From Bacillota bacterium (GTDB taxonomy: Bacteria > Bacillota > Clostridia > DSM-8532), in the NCBI GenBank assembly GCA_023415205.1, contig JAEZLR010000022.1, positions 1 through 64,000 on the forward strand: a DNA stretch of 64,000 nt, in the 5' to 3' direction. Within the stretch, counting starts at the first letter, position 1. Each line of letters begins with the position of its first letter. Of this stretch, positions 43,972 through 53,495 are shown piece by piece. Both the position numbers and the translations under genes were made by a program. A model generated the notes under the pieces. It ran no database searches and was not told where the DNA came from. It worked only from the letters and a program-made list of their open reading frames with translations.

Positions 43972-45063
43972 ATGCTTAAAGATTATGTTAAACTAAAGCA
44001 AGGAAACTTTACTATGTATCTAGTATCTTTGTCTGTTTCAGATTTAATAAATTCTACAAAAGTAGAATATTATGAATCTGCGAAAGATGATGGCTACCAA
44101 CGTCCTCTAATTCCTAGTCATTATCGAAAGATTTCTAAGTACTTACAGACTGAAGAGAAACCTATATTACCCCCTGCGATTTTAACAGCTGTGAATCCGG
44201 AACAAGTAAATGAAGGTGCCCAGCTAGCAATAAAAGGTGAACTGAGAGTTGTAGACGGGCAGCATCGAATTCAAGGGATTAAGTATCTCAGGGATATTGA
44301 CATACATGCATTCAAATCAATTGAGAATTATGAATTTCCTGTAGTAGTAATGGTAATATCAAATATAGACAAAATTCACGAGGTAAACACATTTATCAAT
44401 ATTAACAGCAAGGGGAAGAAGGTTAGTACAGATCTAGCTATTCAGCTTAAAGAGCGAATTAGAAGAGAGATACCTCAACTCATGTTTGAAAACGAGGGTG
44501 AACTACTAGCTTCAATAGTAACTAATGTTACATATAGAATTAATAATCGTAAAGAGTCAGTATGGTATCAAGCAATAAGACTAGGCGATGACCTACGTAA
44601 AGAAAGACCTATTAGCATTAATGCATTTACTCAATCAATACGAGATATAATTCAAAGTGTTATACTATATAGGAAACCTATTAAAAACTCATCTGATATT
44701 GAAGATATTACAGAAGAGACTACAACCTTATTAATAAGGGCTTGGGAAATAGTGGAGAAGAGATGGAAAGAATGTTTTAGAGATAATATCGATACTTATA
44801 ATTATTCAATACGCTATAATATTCAAAAGGGCATTGGAGTATTTTCTCTTCACAAAATTCTTAATGAGCTAGTAAAGACATCTGTAGGAGATATAGAACA
44901 CGCTTTAAATAGATTTAAAAATATTGTTAATGAGAGTAGGGTATATTCCAATGAATGGTTAATAGGCGGCAAATTCTCTGCATTTAACTCAAGAGCGGGT
45001 TTTGAAAAAATTGCACAGCATATAAAAAATGAAGAAACTGAACTTCTATATGAAATAAAATAA
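43972..45063 (+). CDS. DGQHR-domain protein (second DndB-like gene)
   Basis: This 363-residue protein carries the signature LRVVDGQHRIQGIKYLRD (near residue 85) and FININSKGKKVSTDLAIQL, the DGQHR domain shared with DndB. The DndB of the opposite operon (50086-51198) has its own copy (FLINDGQHRRSAI); the two are clearly divergent. DndB regulates dnd transcription and is reported to have ATPase activity in some species. This gene closes the rightward operon, 16 bp behind the RelA/SpoT-like gene and 96 bp from the dndA end. AGGTGAG precedes the ATG. It is probably a regulator or partner of its neighbour; specific function unknown. Confidence 0.82.
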   Translation: MLKDYVKLKQGNFTMYLVSLSVSDLINSTKVEYYESAKDDGYQRPLIPSHYRKISKYLQTEEKPILPPAILTAVNPEQVNEGAQLAIKGELRVVDGQHRIQGIKYLRDIDIHAFKSIENYEFPVVVMVISNIDKIHEVNTFININSKGKKVSTDLAIQLKERIRREIPQLMFENEGELLASIVTNVTYRINNRKESVWYQAIRLGDDLRKERPISINAFTQSIRDIIQSVILYRKPIKNSSDIEDITEETTTLLIRAWEIVEKRWKECFRDNIDTYNYSIRYNIQKGIGVFSLHKILNELVKTSVGDIEHALNRFKNIVNESRVYSNEWLIGGKFSAFNSRAGFEKIAQHIKNEETELLYEIK

Positions 45064-45144
45064 GGCGAAAGATGCTCAAATGCTAGACAATTTGAATTTT
45101 AAAGTACCAATAAACATTCAATAAGTTCAGATTATTCTTAACTC

Positions 45145-45189
45145 AAAATCATAGAGAGCTCAAACTGTTGATAAGCTCTCTATGATTTT
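45145..45189. terminator. Bidirectional terminator shared by the two converging operons
   Basis: A perfect 16-bp stem, AAAATCATAGAGAGCT (45145-45160) and AGCTCTCTATGATTTT (45174-45189), has a 13-bp loop and T-runs on both sides. One arm lies in the last codons of dndA. It ends both the dptFGH operon and the dnd operon. Confidence 0.85.
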
Positions 45190-46296
45190 ATTAGAGTCAA
45201 CTAAATAATCTGTATATTTACTAAGTGAAACTCTTAAGGTAGAAGAAATTAAACTAGGTGCTAGTCCAATTGCAGACAGAACATGGCTAGGCTCACTAAT
45301 AGAACAAGCTGAACCAGTAGAAATTGCAATAGAATCTTTTAGTTTTCTTATTAATAACTCATTACTGATACTAGGTATTGTCATACTTATAATGCCAGGT
45401 ATTTTTTCATCAGGGTGACCATTAAAGGCAATTTTTTCAAAATGATCTGTAAAGATTTTTTTAAAAACAGTCTCATTCTCTAAAATCCGAGGAATATACT
45501 CCTTCATATCCCTAGTCGCAATCTCACAAGCCTTACCGAAGCCAACAATATTATGGACTGCATGTGTACCAGCACGATATCCGCCCTCTTGTGTGCCTCC
45601 ATGAATAAGAGGTGTAATTTTCTGCTTTAAGCCAAGTTTAGTTTTTCTTATGAAACATGCACCTATTCCTTTTGGTCCATACAACTTATGGGCAGAAAAA
45701 GATAAAAAGTCAGCTGCAATATCTCGAGTATTAATATCTACCTTCCCGAGCACTTGTGTTGCATCAGAGTGAAAAAATATATTCTTCTCTTTACAAATAG
45801 ATGAAAGAGTTTTAATATTGTTTAAAGTGCCAATTTCATTATTTCCCCAAACAATAGAAGCTAAAATAGTATCTTGGGTAATTGCATTTGCTAATATTTC
45901 TGGTTCTATCTGCCCATATTTGTTTACTTCTAAATATGTAATTTTATAGCCGCGTTTCTCCAACCATTTACATGGTTCTAATATAGATTTATGCTCAACT
46001 TTTGAGACAACTATGTGATTCCCAAGACTTTTCTCTATATGGAGGTAGTCTGCAATTCCTTTGATAATAAAGTTATTACTCTCGGATGCTCCACTTGTAA
46101 ATATAATTTCATCATCATTTGAATGAATCAACTGAGCTATTTTACCTCTGCTCTCATCAACTGATTTTTTTGCTGTAATGGCTAGATTATAGTACTTACT
46201 TGATGGATTACCATATTCTTCATTTAAATATGGTAGCATAGCATTAACGACTTCGGGATCTATTTTAGTTGTTGCACTATTATCTAAATATATCAT
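45160..46296 (-). CDS. dndA: DndA: cysteine desulfurase
   Basis: This 378-residue PLP enzyme of the IscS/NifS class provides sulfur from cysteine for phosphorothioation. The PLP Lys is in SFSAHKLYGPKGIG, and the active Cys in STGSACSISEPSHVLS. MIYLDNSATTKIDPEVV is the usual opening. It is the last gene of the minus-strand dnd operon and overlaps dndE by 4 bp. Many genomes use a chromosomal iscS instead; here a dedicated dndA is retained. The terminator stem overlaps its last codons. Confidence 0.92.
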   Translation of the reverse strand: MIYLDNSATTKIDPEVVNAMLPYLNEEYGNPSSKYYNLAITAKKSVDESRGKIAQLIHSNDDEIIFTSGASESNNFIIKGIADYLHIEKSLGNHIVVSKVEHKSILEPCKWLEKRGYKITYLEVNKYGQIEPEILANAITQDTILASIVWGNNEIGTLNNIKTLSSICKEKNIFFHSDATQVLGKVDINTRDIAADFLSFSAHKLYGPKGIGACFIRKTKLGLKQKITPLIHGGTQEGGYRAGTHAVHNIVGFGKACEIATRDMKEYIPRILENETVFKKIFTDHFEKIAFNGHPDEKIPGIISMTIPSISNELLIRKLKDSIAISTGSACSISEPSHVLSAIGLAPSLISSTLRVSLSKYTDYLVDSNKIIESLSTV

Positions 46297-46688
46297 AACA
46301 TTACTCCTGAATTAATTTTTGAAAGATTTACTATGAATTTTTCGCTATTTCTCGAGTACTCATATATATTTTTAAGTTCAGGTGCGCCGCGATCAAGATG
46401 TCTTTTAATATAGGTAGGGAAATACTCTTCATCACTAAGATAACGGCCACAGTGCTGTGAAATAAGACATTTATAAAGCAGGTCGTGATTGCCTGTTAAT
46501 ATATGACGATGAAATTCTAAACCATGGGTATTTCTGTCCCGTTCCTCTACAGGTGTACTATCTCTTAATGATAAAGAAATTGCAAAACGAGCAAGAATAT
46601 TTGGAGTAATATGTGTGATATCCTGTAATTCTTTTAAGATATCCATAGTTTCCTTTGATGTACGCATTCTAAAATACATTGTTTTCAC
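46293..46688 (-). CDS. dndE: DndE: phosphorothioation protein
   Basis: This 131-residue protein is the smallest dnd product. The opening YFRMRTSKETMDILKELQDITHITPNILARFAISLSL and the basic and acidic alternation fit DndE, which forms tetramers that bind nicked DNA through conserved lysines. It overlaps dndA by 4 bp and follows dndD after a 4-bp gap. AAGGTG precedes the ATG. Without DndE no phosphorothioate is made. Confidence 0.85.
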   Translation of the reverse strand: MKTMYFRMRTSKETMDILKELQDITHITPNILARFAISLSLRDSTPVEERDRNTHGLEFHRHILTGNHDLLYKCLISQHCGRYLSDEEYFPTYIKRHLDRGAPELKNIYEYSRNSEKFIVNLSKINSGVML

Positions 46689-46692
46689 CTTC

Positions 46693-48696
46693 TTAATAAA
46701 AATATCCTTCGTTTATAATAACTTTTTTGACACTGCTATCAAAAGCCATAACATATTCTTTGTTGATAAAGGGTTTCAATTTTTCATAATAATTTTTATC
46801 AATTTCAGTATTTGTGGATAATATCATAACTTGTTTACCTGCTTGAGGTAATAACTTCATTATTATGTTTTCCTTATGGCAATGATCCAGTCTTCCTAAT
46901 AAAGTGTCAAAAACAAGAGGTGCTTCTCTTTTTGATGTACTAAGTATAGCCCATAACATGGATAGTATATATATTTGTTTTTCTCCAGCTGATAAATTCT
47001 CTTTTGGTATAACATTATTTGCATTATCAATAATATCTAGGTGAAAACTATCTTTATTAATTCGGACACCAGATATAAATTGATCTTTACGAATAAGTTG
47101 TGAAAACATCTCTAAAAAGTGCCTTTCTATTTGCTGGTACTTTTCTTGTGATACAGCATTCACAAATTTTTCTACTACTCTATTTATTTTTTGAGTTATA
47201 GCAAATATGTTTTCATCTTTTTTTGCTTTAACAATAACAGCGTATACCTTATCTTTTTGATTTTGTGTCTGTTCTATCTGACTCTCTAATGTAGCTACTT
47301 CTGATATTAAGAATTGTTTTTGGCTTTCTCCTTTTGTAATTTCCTCGTTTATCACTCTAATTTGAATAAGTATTCTTTCAAACTCATTGTCGCTTAAATT
47401 TAAATCTTGCTTTTTTCTTAATTTGTTAATTTCTGATGTAATCTTAAGTATCTTAGTAAATAATTTTTCCGGAAAGTCCTGTTCATACAAATCAATAGTA
47501 TGAATATACTTCTTTAGATCCATTGCCTCGCTGGTGGACACACTATGAATTATGTTTACACCTTCAGATGTAGGCCTTAGCTTTATATCAATTGATGTAT
47601 CTAAGTACTCAATTAAGTTATTTAGCGGAAAATCACTAATACTCTTTTTTTCATATAATTCCTTCGCCGCATATTCTTTTAGTATGTTCTCAATTAAATC
47701 ACGATTCAATTTACTTTTTAGAGATATATAATCATTGTAGTCCTTTTCGTTATCTAATTGTGCTGATACTCTTTTCAGTAAGTCAGTGACAATAATAAAA
47801 GGAAGTATATCGGCGTTATACTCCTTTTGGCTGTCATTTAACTTTCTTCTTTCTTCCTCTAGTGAAAGAATTTTACTAGATATTTTTTCATGCTCTTGAG
47901 ACATTAGTCCACCATGAATTTTAAATTCTTTCTCAAGTTTTTCTACTAATTGTTTATTGTTAGTAAGTGTATTTTCTAAAATAGCAAGCGTTTCTTTTTT
48001 AGTCTTTAATGCATCTTCAAGCCTACTATATTCCTGTGACAAGTCTGTATATTTTTTTTCTTCATCTGTAAGGGATGAGAATATGTTATCTTGTTTAATA
48101 TAGTTTGTTAGATCATTTTTTAGGACATCAAACAGGTCTAGATTAAACATAGTCATAGCAGAGTTTTTTAAACTGCAATCAAACTCATCTGAATTAAAAA
48201 GCTCAGCGATTTTTTCACCATCAAAAAAGAAGAAATTGAAAAGCGCTGGGGGGAGAAATTTCCTAATATAGTTTTCAAAATCAAAAATATCTTTTTTGTC
48301 TAGCTCATCACCATTCTTATAAACAATAAATTCTTCTCTTATACTATGGTCGTTTAGAGTCCAACTTCTAATAATCTTATAATTATTAACATAGCTTTCT
48401 TCGGTTAGGCCGATATCAATATTTACATATGCAGATGGATTTGAATCTTTAGCTGCATATATATTAAAATATCGATCTCTTATTTTACTTGTATAGCTCT
48501 CGTTTGCAGTTTTGTATCCTAGTGATAAAGGACCATAAAGTGCAATTCTTATAGCATCGAGAAGAGTAGTTTTCCCAGACCCATTTTCGCCACCAAGTAA
48601 AATAATGTTTTTATCACTATTGGGATCAAATAGATCGATTGAATACTCTCCATAAAATATTCCAAAGTTTTTCAACTTAATACTGTTGACAATCAA
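46693..48696 (-). CDS. dndD: DndD: SMC/RecN-like ATPase
   Basis: This 667-residue protein starts at TTG 48696, 7 bases after GAGGTG (the earlier TTG at 48711 lies within dndC). Walker A GGENGSGKTTLLDAI (near residue 36), a zinc-hook-free coiled-coil centre (about 190-500), the ABC signature LSAGEKQIYILSML, and Walker B-like PLVFDTLLGRLD make an SMC/Rad50-like ATPase. DndD is thought to open or nick DNA for sulfur insertion. It is cotranscribed with dndC (1-bp gap) and dndE. Confidence 0.92.
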   Translation of the reverse strand: MIVNSIKLKNFGIFYGEYSIDLFDPNSDKNIILLGGENGSGKTTLLDAIRIALYGPLSLGYKTANESYTSKIRDRYFNIYAAKDSNPSAYVNIDIGLTEESYVNNYKIIRSWTLNDHSIREEFIVYKNGDELDKKDIFDFENYIRKFLPPALFNFFFFDGEKIAELFNSDEFDCSLKNSAMTMFNLDLFDVLKNDLTNYIKQDNIFSSLTDEEKKYTDLSQEYSRLEDALKTKKETLAILENTLTNNKQLVEKLEKEFKIHGGLMSQEHEKISSKILSLEEERRKLNDSQKEYNADILPFIIVTDLLKRVSAQLDNEKDYNDYISLKSKLNRDLIENILKEYAAKELYEKKSISDFPLNNLIEYLDTSIDIKLRPTSEGVNIIHSVSTSEAMDLKKYIHTIDLYEQDFPEKLFTKILKITSEINKLRKKQDLNLSDNEFERILIQIRVINEEITKGESQKQFLISEVATLESQIEQTQNQKDKVYAVIVKAKKDENIFAITQKINRVVEKFVNAVSQEKYQQIERHFLEMFSQLIRKDQFISGVRINKDSFHLDIIDNANNVIPKENLSAGEKQIYILSMLWAILSTSKREAPLVFDTLLGRLDHCHKENIIMKLLPQAGKQVMILSTNTEIDKNYYEKLKPFINKEYVMAFDSSVKKVIINEGYFY

Positions 48697-48697
48697 A

Positions 48698-50083
48698 TTA
48701 TAACACCTCAATTTTATCAGAGTGTATCCACCCTTGATTAAGGATGGAATTAATGTTTTTTAAAATACCATTTCTGTATTTGTAGCCATAGTACTCAGAT
48801 TCTACGGCTATAAGTTTCTTTATTAATTCTGCAGGAATGTTTTCATCTTTACAAATTGCTTCTAAAATAGTCAATTCTTTTTCGCTGAACAATGGCCTTT
48901 CATTAACTTCCCAATCCAATTCAGTTCCGTACACTTCTTTATAAAGTTCAGGCAAGGAATCTTCCCAATCACCTTCTTGTAGCCATATTTTTCTTATTTC
49001 CTTAAGCTCTTCAGTAGTAATCAATGAAAGCTTATAAGGTGTTCTTTTATCTTCATTAATATCCTTTTGAGTTTGTAATAGCTCTTTGAGTATGGCCTTT
49101 CTTCCATATAGGTTAAAAGGGCCTAATCCCTTGCGCTTTTCTTCTCCTTCACCTAAATAATAAACGCTACCATCTTTTCTTTTATTATCACGGTAGTGCT
49201 CATTTTCTCTAATGTCAATAAGCCAGTTCCTAAACTTCAGTAAATACTCTAGCCAATCTTCTCCATTATCGATAAAACCAATTAATGCTTTATCCTCTTT
49301 GACAACTGTGCAGATCCAACAGCCAAATCTACTATTTCCGCACGACTGTGTATTAACTGATTTATCAAGTTGGTCTGTAACTAAAGGGCACTCCCCGGAA
49401 GAGTTTTGATATAGTTCTAACAACTCATTATTGTTTCTACCCCATGGAGAAGGTGTAGATAGTAAATAATCCCATACGTCTTCAGTACTAAAGCATTGAA
49501 TAGGAGCATAGACATATGCATTTGATAATGTAGTATGTCTTTTCAAAATTTTTCCCTCTACCTCATGGGATCTTAACACTTGATCTCTAGCTTGGCTTTC
49601 ACCTTTTCTTACTCCAAGAACCATTATTACTTCACCGAATTTTGATACTTTATCCAAAATAAACTTATTTGCCGGGGCAATCTTTAGCTTATCAGTACAC
49701 CATCTGAATTTTTGCCTTGGTGGTGGATATCCTTTACCAATTAAGCTAACCCAGAAAGTTTTTTCGAGTTCTGGTGCTACCTTATGGCAGGAGATGGGAA
49801 GCTTTAACTCGGAAGCCCTTTTTTGAATAGAATTTAGAGTACTATCTATGTAGGAGATAATTAGCGGTGTTTCTACCATTGTATCTGATGATATTATATA
49901 CACAGGTTTATATAGTTTCTCAGGTGGAATTTCGCATAGTGCATTAAAGATTAGCTGTATTACAGTTGTAGAATCTTTTCCACCACTGTAACCGATCACC
50001 CAAGGTCTGTTGTCATATTGATAAACATATTTTATTTGCTCTGTAGCTTCCGTAACTAAGTTTTTTAACTCTTGTAATAACAT
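48698..50083 (-). CDS. dndC: DndC: PAPS-reductase-like ATP pyrophosphatase
   Basis: This 461-residue protein activates the DNA backbone for sulfur transfer. The PP-loop is GYSGGKDSTTVIQL (residues 31-44). Conserved cysteines in SGECPLVT and TQSCGNSRFGCWICTVV (about 240-270) bind a [4Fe-4S] cluster. VKMVLGVRKGE-like text (GEVIMVLGVRKGESQARD) is the family block. It follows dndB by 2 bp; GAGGAG precedes the ATG. Length and motifs are typical of DndC. Confidence 0.93.
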   Translation of the reverse strand: MLLQELKNLVTEATEQIKYVYQYDNRPWVIGYSGGKDSTTVIQLIFNALCEIPPEKLYKPVYIISSDTMVETPLIISYIDSTLNSIQKRASELKLPISCHKVAPELEKTFWVSLIGKGYPPPRQKFRWCTDKLKIAPANKFILDKVSKFGEVIMVLGVRKGESQARDQVLRSHEVEGKILKRHTTLSNAYVYAPIQCFSTEDVWDYLLSTPSPWGRNNNELLELYQNSSGECPLVTDQLDKSVNTQSCGNSRFGCWICTVVKEDKALIGFIDNGEDWLEYLLKFRNWLIDIRENEHYRDNKRKDGSVYYLGEGEEKRKGLGPFNLYGRKAILKELLQTQKDINEDKRTPYKLSLITTEELKEIRKIWLQEGDWEDSLPELYKEVYGTELDWEVNERPLFSEKELTILEAICKDENIPAELIKKLIAVESEYYGYKYRNGILKNINSILNQGWIHSDKIEVL

Positions 50084-50085
50084 GC

Positions 50086-51198
50086 CTATTTTCTCCTCTT
50101 ATTCTGTTCAAACTTTGCCTCAATACCTAGCTCTTCTGCAGTTAGTTCTAGACCTAACTGCTTCTTAATAATGTTTGCAGTTAAAATTACACAATACCGA
50201 TTTTTTGTAATTCTACCATTCGGACCAATTGCTCTATCCTTCCAGTCATTAAGATTTTGTCTGCTCCAGTTTATTTCGTTTAGTCTATTGATTAAGTTTT
50301 GAGTTAATAGCTGCTTTTGATTAATCAGAAGATTACCTATGGCCCCAAAAGCTTCTAAAACTATCCCGTGGGAGTGTATATAATTATTTCTAAGTTCATA
50401 AGCGCTTAATTGTTTGTTTTTTACATATTGCCATTCTTTGATATTGCTGCATAAAAGAGCCCAATACTTTATTATAAATTCCTGGTCATCCTTTTCTATT
50501 TCACTTTTATTGAAGTCGGATAAAATAAGTTTATTCGCCTCATAAATATTACTTAGTAAAAAGATTTTTGGGGAAAATTTTGATATTGAATTACTCTCCT
50601 TATCTGTAAAGTCCCTTAATAGCTCAATCTTGTCGATTAGCCCCAATGTTAAGTTTCTAATTGGGTCTCTATGATCAAATAAGATGCCAATAGATTTCGT
50701 TGTATTAACTGCATGCTTATTTAGATCTGAAAACATTTGCTGGCTTCTTTTTAAACCTTCATCCCTAAAAAAGACAATAGAAATTGTTTCGCTTCCTAAT
50801 TCGGGTCGTTGTTGAATTGCCTCTTCAATAGCAGATCTCCTATGCTGACCATCATTTATTAAGAATTTACAATCCATAGATATTACAAGTTTCCCCAAAT
50901 CGTTAAACTGAATGTCATCGTTAAAAGGGTGAAATTCATATGGTCCATCTATTGATGCAGTTAATGAGGAAAACACATAATCACTAGGATTATCAATTAT
51001 GTATTTAGTTATTTCTGGAACCCGTGTTTTATTTATAACTCTTTGAGCCCTGTATTCAGGAGGTAACTCCTGTAAGTCATTAAAAAACAGTTTAGTCACA
51101 AGTTTAAGAGGAAACATTGTTACATAGTACTCTTTTTTAGCTTGTACACCCCGAATTGCAGGGAATGTATAACAATAGTTGCTATTTAAATTACTCAC
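50086..51198 (-). CDS. dndB: DndB: DGQHR regulator of phosphorothioation
   Basis: This 370-residue protein starts at GTG 51198, preceded by AGGAGGTATGTA. The DGQHR motif (FLINDGQHRRSAIEEAIQQ, near residue 115) and FSDLNKHAVNTTKSI are the hallmarks of DndB, which in other species represses dnd transcription and affects modification density. It is the first gene of the leftward operon and the likely binder of the inverted repeat in its own promoter. The second DGQHR gene at 43972 is only distantly related. Confidence 0.92.
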   Translation of the reverse strand: MSNLNSNYCYTFPAIRGVQAKKEYYVTMFPLKLVTKLFFNDLQELPPEYRAQRVINKTRVPEITKYIIDNPSDYVFSSLTASIDGPYEFHPFNDDIQFNDLGKLVISMDCKFLINDGQHRRSAIEEAIQQRPELGSETISIVFFRDEGLKRSQQMFSDLNKHAVNTTKSIGILFDHRDPIRNLTLGLIDKIELLRDFTDKESNSISKFSPKIFLLSNIYEANKLILSDFNKSEIEKDDQEFIIKYWALLCSNIKEWQYVKNKQLSAYELRNNYIHSHGIVLEAFGAIGNLLINQKQLLTQNLINRLNEINWSRQNLNDWKDRAIGPNGRITKNRYCVILTANIIKKQLGLELTAEELGIEAKFEQNKRRK

Positions 51199-51230
51199 TA
51201 CATACCTCCTACGTACGTAAAATACAGAAA

Positions 51231-51267
51231 CTACTCACATTATAGAATTATGAGTAGGTAAAGTCAA
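51231..51267 (-). promoter_or_regulatory. dndB promoter with operator inverted repeat
   Basis: On the minus strand TTGACT (51267-51262) and a perfect TATAAT (51244-51239) are separated by 17 bp. A perfect 7-bp inverted repeat CTACTCA-N13-TGAGTAG (51231-51257) covers the -10 and half the spacer. DndB autoregulation is a natural hypothesis. Confidence 0.7.
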
Positions 51268-51714
51268 TAATGATATGAACAAAAAACATTAAGGAGTTTC
51301 TATTGTATCTCAGAAAACAGAGCTGATATTCTATTGCTGGAAATCCACCTATGGAGGAGGTATGGGACGCGGGAAAAGAAAGTATAATTTATAACTATAC
51401 GAGTACGGGCGAATTCTCATATGCATAGGGAGCAGAAGGCCTTTAAAATTTTATTACCTTGGGGTAGTGACAACTAACAGTACCAATGAAGACAGCTAAT
51501 ATTATGCAACTAATTTTTAGTAAATACTACTTATGGACTACCTTAAACCGTTGATTTTATAAGGGTTTCGCAATAAATCCTATAACACCACCCCGACCAT
51601 AACAAAGGGCACCCAACAGGGTGCCTTTTGTTATGTAAAAAAGAGGACTTGAACCAGGCGTAGCGCGAGACCGAGCGAAAGCGAGAGATGAGCGCGAAGA
51701 AATAGTCTGCGGAC

Positions 51715-51754
51715 TGTTTTTAGCCGTCCGAAGGAGCGAAGCGACTGAGACGGA
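51715..51754. repeat. 40-bp dispersed repeat, copy 1, in a gene-poor gap
   Basis: The copy at 51715-51754 matches 53456-53495 at 38 of 40 bases (core AGCCGTC..GAAGGAGCGAA). It sits in the 51268-51997 gap, which also has a hairpin (AAAGGGCACCC...GGGTGCCTTT, 51604-51630) and GC-rich clustered palindromes (GCGAGACCGAGCGAAAGCGAGAG). No supported gene was found in the gap. Confidence 0.6.
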
Positions 51755-51997
51755 ACAGGCTGCCAACCGCTTGAACGCTTTGCTCTAGCCTTTTCTGACA
51801 GTCTGACCATCTTTTACAAAGGGCTTGATTATTCAGGTCCTTTATGCATCGGACCGCACAAACCTTGATTTTTTATCTGTTATATGATAAGTTCGTCCAG
51901 AGTACCTTGAACGGCTGCTTTGCGAAGAGTGGAAGGATTTTCCCTGTAGGCGGATGGGGCTTAATTTTTTTATACTGACAGCACAAAGGAAGGGGAT

Positions 51998-53263
51998 ATG
52001 GAAATGCCAAAGAAAATATATACTTTAATTCTTGCCTTGCTTATAGTAGCTAATTTGTCAGGATGCACTCATTCGGCGCGTTCATCAGAAGCAAGCAACT
52101 CTATGATCCCTGAACCCACAACAGTCATAAACAACGATATGAATGAAAATAAAGCAAAGGAGCCAACATCGGAGTTAGACCCATCACAAGATAATACCGA
52201 TCAAGCAATTACCGAAGAAAAAATGGTTTATATTAGTGCTTACAAGTTGAGCGTCCGAGAGGAAAGCAAATTACAAAGTAATTTGCTTGGAAGCTTAGCT
52301 AAGGGAGAAACCGTCAAAGTCATCGAGGAGTTTACTAATGAAGAAGCGACCTGGTATAAGATTCACTTTGAGAATGCAGAGAATAATAATGAAGGTTGGA
52401 TTCTATCCCAATACACCGTTAAGGATATGAATGAACTTATAACAACATCGACGCCATTTGATGATAAGGGTATGAATGATTATTTCACATCACCGACCCT
52501 TTTTGATGACAATACCATTGTTGCTTATTACGGTCACCCCAGTTCAGAAACCATGGGGATTGTCGGTCGCCATTCCAAGGAGGAGCTTATAGCCCTGTTA
52601 CAAAAAACTTCCGAAGAATATGATTCTGTTAACGGAAATAAAGGTGTTATCCCAGCGATATATCTTGTTTATGGGACAGTCCAGCCTGGGGGCAAAATCT
52701 TTAAAATGAAGTCTGACCTTGTCATGTCCTATATCGAGTCAGCCTATCAGAATGGTGTATTAATCTATCTTGATCATCAAATAGGAAAAAACTCTCCTAT
52801 TGATGCACTTAATGAGCTCTTGCCCTTTCTGGAATACCCAAATGTCCATCTGGCTCTTGACCCGGAATGGCGGACTGATAAGCCGATGAAAGAGTTGGGC
52901 CATTTAACTGGAACTGAAATTAATGAAATCCAAGAAACCATGCGGGACTATATCATTTCCAACGAAATACAAGGTAAACGGCAGTTTGTTTTTCATCAGT
53001 TCAGGGATATAATGATACGTGATATTGAAGCAGTATCCGCTCAATATGACCCGGTATTGCTTGTGCATAATACATCCGGGTGGGGCTCTCCCGATTCGAA
53101 GATAGCAACCCATACCAGAAATGCCAAGGCAACAAATATACCCTATAAAGGCTTTAAACTATGGTATTTCTATAAACCGGAAGTCCACTTTGACAATCCG
53201 CTTATGACTCCTGAGCAGGTTTTGAACCTCGATCCAAAACCGGGGCTCATTATTTATCAATAA
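51998..53263 (+). CDS. SH3-domain lipoprotein with a glycosidase-like C-terminal domain
   Basis: This 421-residue protein has a lipoprotein signal (IYTLILALLIVANLSGC, Cys near residue 24) and a polar linker. A bacterial SH3 domain (about 75-145, MVYISAYKLSVREESKLQSNLLGSLAKGETVKVI...WYKIHF) probably binds peptidoglycan. Residues 165-421 (VAYYGHPSSETMGIVGRHS...LLPFLEYPNVHLALDPEW...PGLIIYQ) look like a TIM-barrel, but no catalytic residues can be assigned. It is likely an exported cell-wall-associated protein. AAGGAAGGGG precedes the ATG. Confidence 0.72.
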   Translation: MEMPKKIYTLILALLIVANLSGCTHSARSSEASNSMIPEPTTVINNDMNENKAKEPTSELDPSQDNTDQAITEEKMVYISAYKLSVREESKLQSNLLGSLAKGETVKVIEEFTNEEATWYKIHFENAENNNEGWILSQYTVKDMNELITTSTPFDDKGMNDYFTSPTLFDDNTIVAYYGHPSSETMGIVGRHSKEELIALLQKTSEEYDSVNGNKGVIPAIYLVYGTVQPGGKIFKMKSDLVMSYIESAYQNGVLIYLDHQIGKNSPIDALNELLPFLEYPNVHLALDPEWRTDKPMKELGHLTGTEINEIQETMRDYIISNEIQGKRQFVFHQFRDIMIRDIEAVSAQYDPVLLVHNTSGWGSPDSKIATHTRNAKATNIPYKGFKLWYFYKPEVHFDNPLMTPEQVLNLDPKPGLIIYQ

Positions 53264-53455
53264 CTTATATTTAAAAGCACGTTCCCGACTCTGACCAGAA
53301 TTACACTGATAACCTGCATAATAAGCGGGTTCTTGCGGCCAGGTTTACTCAATCTACTGAATGATACTGTATTTTGCACCTCCTTGACTGTGGCAAAGGA
53401 TAATTGTTAAATTGTATTAATCTTATACTCTTTAGGAAAAAACAGTCCGGTGGAG

Positions 53456-53495
53456 TGTTTTTAGCCGTCAGAAGGAGCGAACCGACTGAGACGGA
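53456..53495. repeat. 40-bp dispersed repeat, copy 2
   Basis: This copy is 38/40 identical to 51715-51754. It abuts the BrxL-like remnant at 53496. The flanking gap 53264-53455 has no recognised gene. Confidence 0.6.

Noticed and set aside
51557..51766. 69-codon minus-strand frame in the repeat-rich gap
   Set aside because: It lies entirely on GC-rich palindromic and repeat sequence, has no ribosome binding site and no family; likely spurious.
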